A stretch of DNA of 53,418 bases from RGIG5050 sp045636065 (GCA_045636065.1 JAZTWW010000034.1:1-53418); one strand, 5' to 3'; shown: positions 17,482 to 25,687, counted from the stretch's first letter. Notes: a model not told the origin generated them from the letters alone. Translations and numbers: made by a program.

Positions 17482-18014
17482 TCAAGGCGTTTGAGTTGTC
17501 CATCGCATTTTTCAACAAGTCCGCACAACTTATCCAAGGTCACCGCAATTGTCCTTTGCTCTAAGATATCGGGCTTAGGTATTCTTGCAGCATTGAGCGT
17601 TGCCTTGTTTAGTGTCACCCCTTTGACCGCCTTATTACAACCTTCGCTCCAGTCCCGATTGGTAAACAGATGATACAGAAAATGTAAGTCAAAAGCTTTG
17701 ACATCATGCGGCAGAAACGCCATGATTGCCTCGTTCGTGTACATCCTATCCGTGGCAATCGCAGTGCGACCTATCGAGAGTTTGAAACTCATGACAATCG
17801 TATTTGGCGGCACGGCCTTTATACCAGATTCATCAACCGCAGTCTGCGAAATGGTCTCCTTTGTCTTTGAGAGATACATCCCCGAACGCGCGATGTCGGC
17901 TATGGAAGCCCAATTATGACCTCCGCCCCAATATGCAGGATTATCCCGCGCAGGAGTCTTGCCCATCTGAAGATCGAACTCGTCAGCAATCCTTATCGTT
18001 GGCCATTTTCTCAT
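17445..18014 (-). CDS. hsdS: Type I restriction specificity subunit, N-terminal half (first TRD)
   Basis: 189 aa. One target-recognition domain (MRKWPTIRIADEFDLQMGKT... NWASIADIARSGMYL, GVTLNKATLNAARIPKP) is followed by a coiled spacer (EKCDGQLKRLDQLVKSRFVE). It ends AA-stop exactly where homologues read MFGD, at the repeat shared with the downstream half gene. The ATG overlaps the stop of the full-length hsdS (ATGA) and the stop overlaps the ATG of the next half (ATGA). The recognition domain differs from those of its neighbours, so the locus encodes at least four TRDs. It could give a stand-alone half subunit or be the 5' part of a broken gene. Confidence 0.8.
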   Translation of the reverse strand: MRKWPTIRIADEFDLQMGKTPARDNPAYWGGGHNWASIADIARSGMYLSKTKETISQTAVDESGIKAVPPNTIVMSFKLSIGRTAIATDRMYTNEAIMAFLPHDVKAFDLHFLYHLFTNRDWSEGCNKAVKGVTLNKATLNAARIPKPDILEQRTIAVTLDKLCGLVEKCDGQLKRLDQLVKSRFVEAA

Positions 18015-19174
18015 GAGAACACCTCCGAAAGTTGTTGCCGATACAGTTTTTCAGCCATTTCAAGGCTCTTTCTAACGGCAAACGCCAATTTGTCAACCTT
18101 CGCAACAAAGGCCGCAAACTCTCGCTGGAGGGCGAGGGGCGGCACCATTATCAACATTCCATTCAACTTCGCTTGATTTAGTTTAGGTTGTGTTGACCCT
18201 GTTAATAGCCCCTCAATATTAGAAAGTTCGATATGATGTTCTACATACTTCTGTGTTGCACGTTCTTTAAAACGAACCACATGGGCATGATTATTAACCC
18301 AACATTTCCCTTCAACTGAAAATGCTATAGGGCTAGACCGCATCTTCAGATTCGCACCATCTTCTGATACTAACAATATATCCTCATCAAAAATATAATC
18401 ATCCACATAATCCACAATCCCTGACGCACCATAATATGGATACTGTCCTTGTTTTCTATCTGATGAAGTAATAGGGATTCTTCTTCCATCGAGATTTTCA
18501 CAAATAGAATCAAATCTTACTCGTTCCCACTTCTTGGAATTATTCATCGGATCCCCAAACATCTCCACAAACCGCGATTTGACAAGTTGAGAAAGCGATT
18601 CGAGTTGCGCCTTACGAGCCGATATCACTTTCGCCACTTTGTCCATGCTACACACTAACGACCTCTGCACTTCAATGCTGGGCAAGGGAATCTCCATATC
18701 CAGCACTTTTGCCATCTCTGGGTGCTTCAACCCAGCCCCGCGATAAAATGATCCGATTGTATTCCGCTTGGATAGCATGAAGTAGTAAAGGAACTTATTG
18801 TCGAGGATTCCTTTGTCCAACGAGGTAGCTATTCGATTATCAGCAGTGACGAACTTTCCATTGAAATACTGCACATTTGGATTCCCACCCCACGGAATCG
18901 AAACGATTTCCCCTTCCGAGACAAGCCCGGCAACCTTATCCTCGGTCGTCCACCAATCGGTCTCACTTGTCGTCAGGAGTTTGATATCTCCACCGGGGAC
19001 AATCTTTTCTTTCAAATCACCAGCGAGGAGATAATGGTATTTGATGGCCGTCTTCTGTTTGCCTGGGGCAACAGAATTGAACTTCTTGTCCCAGATTGTC
19101 ACCGACCACAAAGGAACCTTCGGTGCGTGAGCGGAGGTCGCGTGTGTTGCGTAAGATGGCGTGCGGTCGCTCAC
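18011..19174 (-). CDS. hsdS: Type I restriction specificity subunit (full length)
   Basis: 387 aa with two target-recognition domains. TRD1 spans about 18-160 (VPLWSVTIWDKKFN... MEIPLPSIEVQ). It is followed by the spacer helix MDKVAKVISARKAQLESL and QLVKSRFVEMFGDP. TRD2 spans about 215-345 (WERVRFDSICENLDG... GMLIMVPPLALQREF), followed by the second spacer. This is the standard length and arrangement for HsdS, which sets the bipartite DNA sequence read by HsdM and HsdR. The ATG overlaps the fic stop (ATGA) and its stop overlaps the next hsdS half. It is the intact member of the three, so it probably determines current specificity. Confidence 0.93.
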   Translation of the reverse strand: MSDRTPSYATHATSAHAPKVPLWSVTIWDKKFNSVAPGKQKTAIKYHYLLAGDLKEKIVPGGDIKLLTTSETDWWTTEDKVAGLVSEGEIVSIPWGGNPNVQYFNGKFVTADNRIATSLDKGILDNKFLYYFMLSKRNTIGSFYRGAGLKHPEMAKVLDMEIPLPSIEVQRSLVCSMDKVAKVISARKAQLESLSQLVKSRFVEMFGDPMNNSKKWERVRFDSICENLDGRRIPITSSDRKQGQYPYYGASGIVDYVDDYIFDEDILLVSEDGANLKMRSSPIAFSVEGKCWVNNHAHVVRFKERATQKYVEHHIELSNIEGLLTGSTQPKLNQAKLNGMLIMVPPLALQREFAAFVAKVDKLAFAVRKSLEMAEKLYRQQLSEVFS

Positions 19175-20334
19175 TTTGTGCCCCCTCTCGCCGCAAGGCC
19201 CTTTGCGGTGAGCCGGTATTTCTGCGAGGGTGAATGCGGTGAATCTGGTTGCGTCATTTCCACAAAGCCAAGCTCGATCGCAGGGGAGAGATACTTCGCA
19301 AGGAAATTGCGTCGCCCTCCGAGCTTCAGCGCCATCATCATCTCCAGTACCGACATGTCACCCTTGAACGCTTTCAGAAGCCGCGCAACGCCCTTTGGAA
19401 GAGGCGCCGCTACTTGTTCCCTTACTTGTTCCCCTACTTGTTCCCTTTCTGAGGGGACAAGTGAAGCGGGTTCGTCTTGCAGGCCGACACGGAGAAAACG
19501 GCTCTTCAGCTCGTTGTCCTCTCCCAAAAGAAGATTGCCGAAGAACCATTCAAGATAAACGAGTGTCGGATGAACCCCTTCCGGAATGTTTGTGTAATTG
19601 GCCCGTACGAGGGCATTGCGGAAATAATAGGAATTTTCTGCGAATATATCGTTGGCGACATTATAGCCAAGCGTCCGCAAATATTTGATCGCAAAAATGG
19701 CAGTAGTGCGCGTGTTACCCTCACCAAACGCGTGTATCTGCCAGACATCTGCAATGAATCTGGAAAAGTGCGCGACTGTTTCGTGCGGCGTCAGCCCCTT
19801 GTAGTTGAACTTTCGTTCGCGCTCGAACTCATATTCAAGCGTTGCGGCGATTACGTCTGCGCTTTCATAACGCACCGTGTCCTTTTTCAGCACCCATTCG
19901 CTTTTTGTGATGTTGTAGTCACGAATTTTCCCTGCGTGCTTGTAAATGCCGACAAAAAGTTTCCTGTGAATAGCGACATACGACGCGGGCGAGAAGGAAA
20001 ACGTCGGCTCGGCGAGAATCGCGGCGATGCGCTGCGAGACGATATCCGCTTCGTCTGTACGAGTCTTCGCGGCCTCAGCGCGCACTTTCTTCGACTTGTA
20101 GTATTCACCAATGATATCTCCGGCCTCGGCAACTGTGATTTCCCCTTCGATGTTGCGGCGTGCAGTCTCTACGAGATACGCCGATGGCGTGAGGCCATCG
20201 ACTTTCTGAAGTCCTATTGCCGCGCGCCAGATGCCAGCAAGCTCAACCTTACCCGGATCTTTCGCACGAAGATATTCGGAAAGGTCGTCTGCTCCAAGCC
20301 CCCCCTCTGGACGAGATGATTTCTCCTTGCTCAC
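19171..20334 (-). CDS. Fic-domain protein with C-terminal winged-helix-like region
   Basis: 387 aa from a GTG (MSKEKSSRPEGG) that overlaps the hsdM stop (GTGA) and has SD AAGGGAG 7-8 nt upstream. The in-frame ATG 51 bp earlier would lie deep inside hsdM and is less likely. The Fic active site IHAFGEGNTRTT (about 205) has the catalytic His and the phosphate-binding GN-R. Fic enzymes transfer AMP or other nucleotide parts to target hydroxyls. An upstream RRNIEGEIT segment (about 55-63) resembles the inhibitory helix motif, with Arg where Ser/Thr is usual. A tandem EQVGEQVREQV linker leads to a winged-helix-like C-terminus. Its place between hsdM and hsdS with overlapping ends says it is part of the restriction operon. 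Confidence 0.9.
   Translation of the reverse strand: MSKEKSSRPEGGLGADDLSEYLRAKDPGKVELAGIWRAAIGLQKVDGLTPSAYLVETARRNIEGEITVAEAGDIIGEYYKSKKVRAEAAKTRTDEADIVSQRIAAILAEPTFSFSPASYVAIHRKLFVGIYKHAGKIRDYNITKSEWVLKKDTVRYESADVIAATLEYEFERERKFNYKGLTPHETVAHFSRFIADVWQIHAFGEGNTRTTAIFAIKYLRTLGYNVANDIFAENSYYFRNALVRANYTNIPEGVHPTLVYLEWFFGNLLLGEDNELKSRFLRVGLQDEPASLVPSEREQVGEQVREQVAAPLPKGVARLLKAFKGDMSVLEMMMALKLGGRRNFLAKYLSPAIELGFVEMTQPDSPHSPSQKYRLTAKGLAARGGTK
19411..19446. repeat. 12-bp tandem repeat in fic
   Basis: Three copies of TACTTGTTCCC(T/C) in a row (forward strand). They encode the EQVG/EQVR/EQVA repeats of the Fic linker. The unit is a multiple of three, so copy-number change would lengthen or shorten the linker without shifting the frame. 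Confidence 0.85.
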
Positions 20335-21854
20335 TTTGCATCTCCCTTCGCGTTTGCGGACAACGACTCTTTCAATTCTTCCCACACGCTGGCAATCTCA
20401 CGTTCCGTCTTCTCGAACTCGGCCATTATCTCGCTCACGGGCGGGAACTTCTCGGCGACGTATTCGACCGTCTTGTACTTGTTGATCGAGAGGTCGTAGT
20501 CGTTCTCGGCAATTTCGCCCTTCGGCACGAAGAAGCATTTGGCCTTGCGGTCGCTGGGCTTATTAGCGTCCTTCGAGTGGAACTTCTCTATGACGTCTGG
20601 AATGTCGTTCTCCGCTATCGGGGAACGCTTGTCGTCGAGCGAGAAGCCGTCTGCTTTCATGTCATAGAACCAGACATCGTCCGTGCCGCCGTGGTTGGTC
20701 TTGGTAAAGACGAGAATCGCCGTCGAAACGCCGGCATACGGCTTGAACACGCCGCTCGGCATCGAGATAACCGCCTCAAGGCGCTGGTTCTCGACAAGTT
20801 CCCTACGAAGAGCCTTGTGCGCCGTCGAACTACCAAAGAGGACGCCGTCCGGCACGATGCTCGCGCAGCGTCCTCCGACCTGCAACATCTTGGTAAAAAG
20901 CGAAACGAACAGGAGTTCCGTCTTGCCTGTCTGCGTAAGTGCCAAGAGATCGCCGCTCACCTGGTTCTTGAAGAGCTTACCGGTGAACGGTGGGTTCGCC
21001 ATGATGAGCGTATACTTGTCGCGCTCGGTATTCTTTTGGCTCAACGAATCCTGATATACGATGTGCGGATTGTCCACGCCATGCAGCATCATATTCATCG
21101 CACCGATTCGGAGCATCGACTGGTCGGTGTCGAAGCCTGAGAAGAGCGTCGTTTTGAACTTGTCGCGGTTCTTCGGCTTGTAGAGTTCCTTGTCGAAAGT
21201 TCGAATGATATATTGCGCGGCTGAAACAAGGAATCCTGCGGAGCCCATCGCAGGATCAGCAATAACATCGGCAAGCGTCGGCTTCATCAGTGCAACGATC
21301 ATGTCAACGATGTGCTTGGGCGTCCTGAACTGACCGTTTGCACCTGCAGCCGCCATCTTCTTCAGAAGTTCTTCGTAGACATCGCCCATCGTGTCCTTAT
21401 CGGTGAGCTGCATACCGCTCATGTCGCCAACAACGCTCACAAGGACTTCCGGCGTAGGTATAAGGAAGACGGCGTTTTTCATGTAACGCCCGAAAGCCGT
21501 ATCGTCCTCGTCGCCGCCCAGACGCTTGATGAACTCGAACACATAGTTCCTCACCGTCTCGAACATTTCAGGAGGATTGGCGTTCGAGAAGCGACTCCAC
21601 CTGAGCCTATCGTATTCGCACTCGATTCTTGGCTGCTCCGAGATGACACACACGCCATCCTTGAATACTGGATCTTGCACAGCGGTTCCAAAGGCATTTG
21701 CGTTCGATTCGCGCGCCAACTGGCTATCATCCAACAGCTTCATGAAGAGCAGATATGTGATCTGCTCCATAACCGTTACAGGACTTGTGATACCCGCCGT
21801 CCAGAGGGTATCCCAAATCTTGTCAACCTGCCTTTTCAATTCGCCCGTAATCAT
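20331..21854 (-). CDS. hsdM: Type I DNA methyltransferase subunit M (N6-adenine)
   Basis: 507 aa from the ATG that overlaps the upstream xre stop (ATGA); the longer open frame would overlap xre by 81 bp and its first 27 residues look non-coding. An N-terminal HsdM_N helical domain (MITGELKRQVDKIWDTLWTA) is followed by the methyltransferase fold: SAM motif I DPAMGSAGFLV (about 203) and catalytic motif IV ANPPFTG (about 285). Both are characteristic of N6-adenine methylation. The C-terminal part (KFPPVSEIMAEFEKTEREIA) would contact HsdS. It methylates the host site and is the core of the complex. The GTGA overlap with fic suggests coupled translation. Confidence 0.95.
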   Translation of the reverse strand: MITGELKRQVDKIWDTLWTAGITSPVTVMEQITYLLFMKLLDDSQLARESNANAFGTAVQDPVFKDGVCVISEQPRIECEYDRLRWSRFSNANPPEMFETVRNYVFEFIKRLGGDEDDTAFGRYMKNAVFLIPTPEVLVSVVGDMSGMQLTDKDTMGDVYEELLKKMAAAGANGQFRTPKHIVDMIVALMKPTLADVIADPAMGSAGFLVSAAQYIIRTFDKELYKPKNRDKFKTTLFSGFDTDQSMLRIGAMNMMLHGVDNPHIVYQDSLSQKNTERDKYTLIMANPPFTGKLFKNQVSGDLLALTQTGKTELLFVSLFTKMLQVGGRCASIVPDGVLFGSSTAHKALRRELVENQRLEAVISMPSGVFKPYAGVSTAILVFTKTNHGGTDDVWFYDMKADGFSLDDKRSPIAENDIPDVIEKFHSKDANKPSDRKAKCFFVPKGEIAENDYDLSINKYKTVEYVAEKFPPVSEIMAEFEKTEREIASVWEELKESLSANAKGDAK

Positions 21855-22084
21855 GCGCCTGCTCCTGTCTTTTGTTCTTTCGCGTTCGGCACATAGTCCG
21901 CAATGTCGCCGATGTTGCACTGCATCGACTCGCAAATGCGCTCAAGGATACTGGTGCCGACCGGCTCGCCTTTCGACATCTTGGCTATGGTGGCGGGCGA
22001 GATGCCCGTCTCCTTGCGCAGATCGGCACGTGTCATGTCACGGTCAATCAGCAGTTTCCAGAGTTTCTTATAGCACATTGACAT
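21851..22084 (-). CDS. XRE-family helix-turn-helix regulator
   Basis: 77 aa from ATG (MSMCYKKLWKLLIDRDMTRA). The classic HTH is visible: DLRKETGISPATIAKMSKGE, then ILERICESMQCNIGDIADYV. An earlier ATG at 22120 is rejected because the promoter -10 box abuts it, so the transcript would start at or inside that extension. It is the first gene of the restriction operon and overlaps hsdM by ATGA. A small autoregulator at the head of an RM operon is the expected controller that delays or limits restriction; direct binding to its own promoter is inferred, not shown. Confidence 0.9.
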   Translation of the reverse strand: MSMCYKKLWKLLIDRDMTRADLRKETGISPATIAKMSKGEPVGTSILERICESMQCNIGDIADYVPNAKEQKTGAGA

Positions 22085-22120
22085 AGAAGAACAATCCCTT
22101 TCCTTAACGGAACGGGGCAT

Positions 22121-22149
22121 ATTATATCATTTCTGACCCCAAAAAGCAA
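22121..22149 (-). promoter_or_regulatory. Promoter of the xre-hsdM-fic-hsdS operon
   Basis: -35 TTGCTT (22144-22149), 17-bp spacer, -10 TATAAT (22121-22126). Transcription would start about 30 nt upstream of the xre ATG at 22084. No other comparable promoter is seen within the operon. Confidence 0.8.
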
Positions 22150-22252
22150 TAGCCTATGAACTTTGATTTCACAGACATGAATAATTTATACAAACTCATT
22201 AATACGAAGACATCAAACAAAACGAGGCGGCTTATTGCGCCGCCCAGCTTGC

Positions 22253-22897
22253 TCACATCGCCCTCTCTGGGTGTTCTGCCTTGTACCTCTGGTTGTTGGC
22301 GACCTTCTTGTCCTTGCCTCCCTTGACTTCTATCGGTACCAGTTCGGCTCCCACCTGCAAGACAAAATCTATTTCCCGGTCTGCGCGTTCTGCAAAGTAC
22401 CTTACATCCCCATGCCCCGTGTTCTTCAATTGCTGAAGCACATAGTTCTCGACGAGCGGGCCTTTGAAGTCAAAGTCGCTGTTCAGGACTAGTTCCGACT
22501 GCGGCACGGCGGCGAGTTCGCGCAAAAGGCCAACGTCAAGATGATAGAGCTTGAATGCGTTTTGCATCTCCACCGCAGACAGAGGGAACTTCATCTCCTT
22601 CACGTTATAGGCCCTGCGCACCATCCGGGCGGATACTAGCCATTCTATCGCCTCTTAGTAGTCGCGACCCCTCGCGCCCTCCCTCAAGGCCCCATATATG
22701 AATTTTTCATTCTCCTTGGAAAGCTGCGGAACGATAGAGCGCAAAACGACAAGCACCCTGCCCGCATTGACTTAGCCACCGTATTTGACGATATCGTCTT
22801 CATACAGGGCTATCAGATTCCTTTGCAGTCTGCCAACCTCCTTGGGGTCGAAATTCCGGATGAATGAATCGACGACTTCCGACATGCCGCCCAACAT
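22253..22897 (-). pseudogene. Remnant of a DUF4143-type AAA ATPase with two in-frame stops
   Basis: One frame reads LGGMSEVVDSFIRNFDPKEV, LYEDDIVKYGG, TAA, VNAGRVLVVLRSIVPQLSKE, FIYGALREGARGRDY, TAA, EAIEWLVSARMVRRAYNV, AFKLYHLDVGLLREL and ends at ERAM. This is the C-terminal half of the widespread AAA ATPase/DUF4143 family (with the FKGPLVENYVLQQL and REIDFVLQ... PIEVKGG nuclease-like block). The N-terminal Walker A domain is absent and the last few residues of the family are missing. Two TAA codons replace what are normally Lys/Glu codons. It is therefore dead through truncation and at least two point mutations. It lies just upstream of the restriction operon. Confidence 0.85.
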
Positions 22898-22952
22898 GAC
22901 GTTTCACAACTACTCCCTACGCCTGTTTCCTTGTTTGCTGCGCATATTGTAT

Positions 22953-23030
22953 CACATTTTTGACGGAAAATCAACGGGGTGCAACCACATTTTTGCCGGA
23001 CGATTGCTGCATTAGCCACACATTTTTGCC
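22953..23030. repeat. Three CACATTTTTG motifs in exact 33-bp phase
   Basis: CACATTTTTG followed by (A/C)C starts at 22953, 22986 and 23019, i.e. with a constant period of 33 bp, while the sequence between copies differs. On the minus strand it translates as (F/V)RQKC every 11 residues. It lies in the AT-rich stretch upstream of the dead ATPase. Confidence 0.75.
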
Positions 23031-23308
23031 TAAACCAAGAATAAATCACTTCACTTTACAACTTGGAAGGTGGATGACGACAATATCAGAAAAAGGAACG
23101 TCGCTATGAGGCCGAACGGAAGAAGGCCGTCAACCGATCTTTACACGAGGGGGTTCGTGTCTAACATCTTTTTCGACAACAACTCGTCAGAATTTCGACA
23201 AACAGGAACAAGACCTTTACACGGCCAAGGCGATAAGACACTTATTTTACAGGGGTTTCATCGTCGCCCAATCCGGATGGGGGTTCGGATCGGGCATAGC
23301 CATTCAAT
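23031..23308. other. Intergenic, nothing recognised
   Basis: About 280 bases between the 33-bp-phased repeats and tRNA-Val. An open plus-strand frame runs into the tRNA antisense and ends in the typical RTSDPLRVKQ artefact, so it is not called. I see no further feature. Confidence 0.5.
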
Positions 23309-23385
23309 TGGTGGACGCTGCCGGACTCGAACCAGCGACCCGCTGCGTGTAAAGCAGCCGCTCTAACCAACTGAGCTAAGCGTCC
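23309..23385 (-). tRNA. tRNA-Val (anticodon UAC)
   Basis: Cloverleaf with acceptor GGACGCT/AGCGTCC, a D-arm with AGCTCAGTTGGTTAGAGC, anticodon stem GCTGC/GCAGC around loop TTTACAC (anticodon TAC), and T-arm GGTTCGAGTCC. The 3' CCA is encoded. A promoter lies just upstream at 23397-23425. Confidence 0.95.
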
Positions 23386-23396
23386 AAAGCGCGCAT

Positions 23397-23425
23397 ATTA
23401 TACAAAATCCTACGGCCGAATGCAA
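23397..23425 (-). promoter_or_regulatory. Promoter of tRNA-Val
   Basis: -35 TTGCAT (23420-23425), 17-bp spacer ending GATTTTG, -10 TATAAT (23397-23402), 11 nt before the tRNA 5' end. Confidence 0.85.
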
Positions 23426-23427
23426 CA

Positions 23428-24717
23428 CTAAACGGATTCAAGAAGACGTTTCATGTCAAGGGCTACGCGCTCGACGACTCCTTTGCGGCGCTCGACCGCG
23501 GCGGTGGAGCGCCTGCCCAGGGCTTCGCGCGCCTCCCTGTCCCCGATAAGGCGCACCATCTCGCGCGTAATGTCGGCCTCCGTGGGAAGCTGCACCACGG
23601 CCCCGGCCTCAAGAAGATCGCTCATCACGGGCCTGAAATTCTCGGTGTTCGGCCCGACGAACGTCGCGCACCCGCATAGGCACGGCTCAATCATGTTCTG
23701 GCTTCCGTGCTCGTAGAGGCTCTTGCCGACGAACGCCACATCCGCGATGCCGTAAAGCCCCATCATCTCGCCTGTCGTATCGCAGAGGAAGACCTGCCTC
23801 TCGCCGCCCTCGCGCCGCCCTTCGCCCCTGCTGCGCCTTGCGCAGTCGAATCCGGCCACGCGTATGTTGGCCTCGACCTGGTCGGCCTTCTCGAAATGGC
23901 GCGGAGCGATTACGAGCGTAAGATCGGGATCGCCTTTGAGCGCCTCCTTGTAGGCCCTGAGCATGAATGCGTCCTCGCCCGGCCAGGTGCTTGCGCCCAT
24001 GATGACCAAGCCCTTGGCGCCGAGCCACGCGCGCATCTCCTCCTCCTTCGCGGGATTGCGCCTTGCGACATCGAACTTGAAGCTGCCCGTCACCTCAATC
24101 GCAGAGGGGATGGCTCCGGCCGCTTCAAGCCTCTCGCGGTCAAGCCCGCTCTGCGCCCAGATCTTCGTGAACTTCGCGAACACCTCGCCGAAGAACCACC
24201 TCAGCTTCGGATAGCGCCTGGAGCTTCTGTCCGAGATGCGCGCGTTCGCGAGGAAAAGCGGAATCCCCCTTGCGTCGATCATGCGGATGAAATTGGGCCA
24301 TATCTCCGTCTCGGTCAGGATGACGGCCCTGGGCTTTACCGTATCGAGCGCCCTTCTCACGCACGGAATGAAATCGAGCGGGTTGTAGATGAGCTCGTCG
24401 CCCTCTTCAAGCTCGCGCGTCGCCACCTTCCAGCCGGTCGAGCTTGTCGTCGAGAAGACGAATTTCGTCCCGGGCCACACCTTCCTCAAGGCCCTCATGA
24501 GCTGCCCGGCCACCTGCACCTCGCCGACGCTCACCGCATGTATCCAGATGGGCCTGTCCATTGCGGAGATGCGCTTTGCGACGTCATCGGGGTAGCGGCC
24601 GAACCTGTCGCCCATCCTGGCCCTGTAGCCGCCGCGCCTCTTCATCCTCAGAAGGAAGTGCGGCATCATCGCCAGATACGCAATCGTGAACGCAACGTTG
24701 TATAGGAACCATTTCAT
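23428..24717 (-). CDS. waaA: 3-deoxy-D-manno-octulosonic acid (Kdo) transferase
   Basis: 429 aa from the ATG that overlaps the hslO stop (ATGA); a start 30 bp earlier is less likely. WaaA attaches Kdo from CMP-Kdo to the lipid A precursor at the inner face of the inner membrane. An N-terminal hydrophobic anchor (WFLYNVAFTIAYLAMMPHF) is followed by the GT-B N-domain: IWIHAVSVGEVQVAG with the catalytic-type Glu, FSTTSSTGWKVA, ILTETEIWPNFIRM. The C-domain has IMGASTWPGEDAFM, VIAPRHFEKA and the SLYEHGSQNMIEPC donor-site block. The length fits the family. It implies an LPS-bearing outer membrane. It is probably transcribed with hslO from 25643-25671. Confidence 0.95.
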   Translation of the reverse strand: MKWFLYNVAFTIAYLAMMPHFLLRMKRRGGYRARMGDRFGRYPDDVAKRISAMDRPIWIHAVSVGEVQVAGQLMRALRKVWPGTKFVFSTTSSTGWKVATRELEEGDELIYNPLDFIPCVRRALDTVKPRAVILTETEIWPNFIRMIDARGIPLFLANARISDRSSRRYPKLRWFFGEVFAKFTKIWAQSGLDRERLEAAGAIPSAIEVTGSFKFDVARRNPAKEEEMRAWLGAKGLVIMGASTWPGEDAFMLRAYKEALKGDPDLTLVIAPRHFEKADQVEANIRVAGFDCARRSRGEGRREGGERQVFLCDTTGEMMGLYGIADVAFVGKSLYEHGSQNMIEPCLCGCATFVGPNTENFRPVMSDLLEAGAVVQLPTEADITREMVRLIGDREAREALGRRSTAAVERRKGVVERVALDMKRLLESV

Positions 24718-25553
24718 TTCGTCTTTACCGTCCATGTCCTGCCGCACATATGGCAGGTTACGTCGATTTCAGGTGGAAGAGTCTCCTTCTCGGCCGGCTG
24801 GAGCGCGGCCAGGACGGCCTTTGCGCGCTCGGGCGAGCAGCGGCATTCAAAGCGTAGCGCCGCCTCCCTGCGCTTTTCCGCGCCGCGAAGGCCTATCTTG
24901 GAGAGGATGGTCCTTGGGCCCTGGGCCGCCGAAGCGATAGCGCGCTCGATGGCGCCATCCTTGAACCTCTCGGCGATTTCCGCGAACGCTTCCCTGTCGC
25001 CGTCGGGCGCACACTCGACCATCAGCGCGCGGGAGAGCGTCCCCTGGGAGGGATTGTCGCCTGATGCGCCCGCTACGGCCGTCACCACCATGCGCTGGAG
25101 GGACTTGTTGAAATATTCGTCGAGCCCCTTTGAAAGCGAGACGGGCGAAACCTCCACGCTTCCGCTTGCGAGGATCTTCCCAGGGACGCTCCTTATCGTC
25201 TCGAACCTGCCGCGATCGCCGAAAAGCTCCTCCGGCTTGGGGGTGCAAACTCCATCGAAATCGGTAAGGATCTTCTTCTTTGTGTAGCCTCTCAAGGAGC
25301 CTGAGGCCGTACATTCGACGAGGAATCCGCCGATTGGGCCATCGCAGTCGAGTCGCCAGGTGACCGTTTCGTCGTCAAGGTCCATCTCGCTGCCAAGAAG
25401 CGCCGCGCCCGCAAGCGCCGACGCGAGAACGCCGGATGCCACGGGACCTGCCAGGTGCGCGCCGGCAAGCGCCGTCGCGGCGGATGACGCATCCACCAGG
25501 ACGGCGCCAATGCGCAGATCGGCGTCGAAGTATTCAATGCGCGAGTCTTTCAT
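24714..25553 (-). CDS. hslO: Hsp33 redox-regulated chaperone
   Basis: 279 aa. The Hsp33 fold is clear from FDADLRIGAVLVDASSAA, a middle region GPIGGFLVECTASGSLRGY, SGSVEVSPVSLSKGLDEY and the C-terminal zinc centre: ECRCSPERAKAVL (CxC, about 240) and VTCHMCGRTW (CxxC, about 267-270). Oxidation of these four Cys releases zinc and switches on holdase activity in the cytoplasm. SD GAGG precedes the ATG. The ATG also overlaps the stop of an 8-codon upstream ORF (MEKSCEVR). The gene is the first of a two-gene unit with waaA; the last bases overlap. Confidence 0.92.
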   Translation of the reverse strand: MKDSRIEYFDADLRIGAVLVDASSAATALAGAHLAGPVASGVLASALAGAALLGSEMDLDDETVTWRLDCDGPIGGFLVECTASGSLRGYTKKKILTDFDGVCTPKPEELFGDRGRFETIRSVPGKILASGSVEVSPVSLSKGLDEYFNKSLQRMVVTAVAGASGDNPSQGTLSRALMVECAPDGDREAFAEIAERFKDGAIERAIASAAQGPRTILSKIGLRGAEKRREAALRFECRCSPERAKAVLAALQPAEKETLPPEIDVTCHMCGRTWTVKTK

Positions 25554-25642
25554 CGCACCTCACAAGATTTTTCCATAAGTTCGCACCTCTTTGGACGGCT
25601 TCCCTTAATTGGATCGAACCTCTCCTTTTGGGAAGTGCGTGT

Positions 25643-25671
25643 ATTGTACCAAAAACCCAATCCCGATTCAA
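25643..25671 (-). promoter_or_regulatory. Promoter of hslO-waaA
   Basis: -35 TTGAAT (25666-25671), 17-bp spacer ending GGGTTTTTGG, -10 TACAAT (25643-25648). The predicted leader of about 80 nt contains a small ORF, MEKSCEVR (25576-25550), whose TGA overlaps the hslO ATG. Confidence 0.8.
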
Positions 25672-25687
25672 GTCTCAGTTGCCAGGG

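Noticed and set aside
16798..19174. CRISPR-like or inverted-repeat hsdS invertase locus
   Set aside because: The repeats are few, direct and coding, with no spacer regularity and no inverted copies found.
21855..21935. Upstream extension of hsdM
   Set aside because: It overlaps xre by 81 bp; the ATGA junction at 21854 with the conserved HsdM start is far better.
23070..23366. 98-aa plus-strand open frame ending RTSDPLRVKQPL
   Set aside because: Its C-terminus is the antisense of tRNA-Val, a well-known artefact; no start signal or family.
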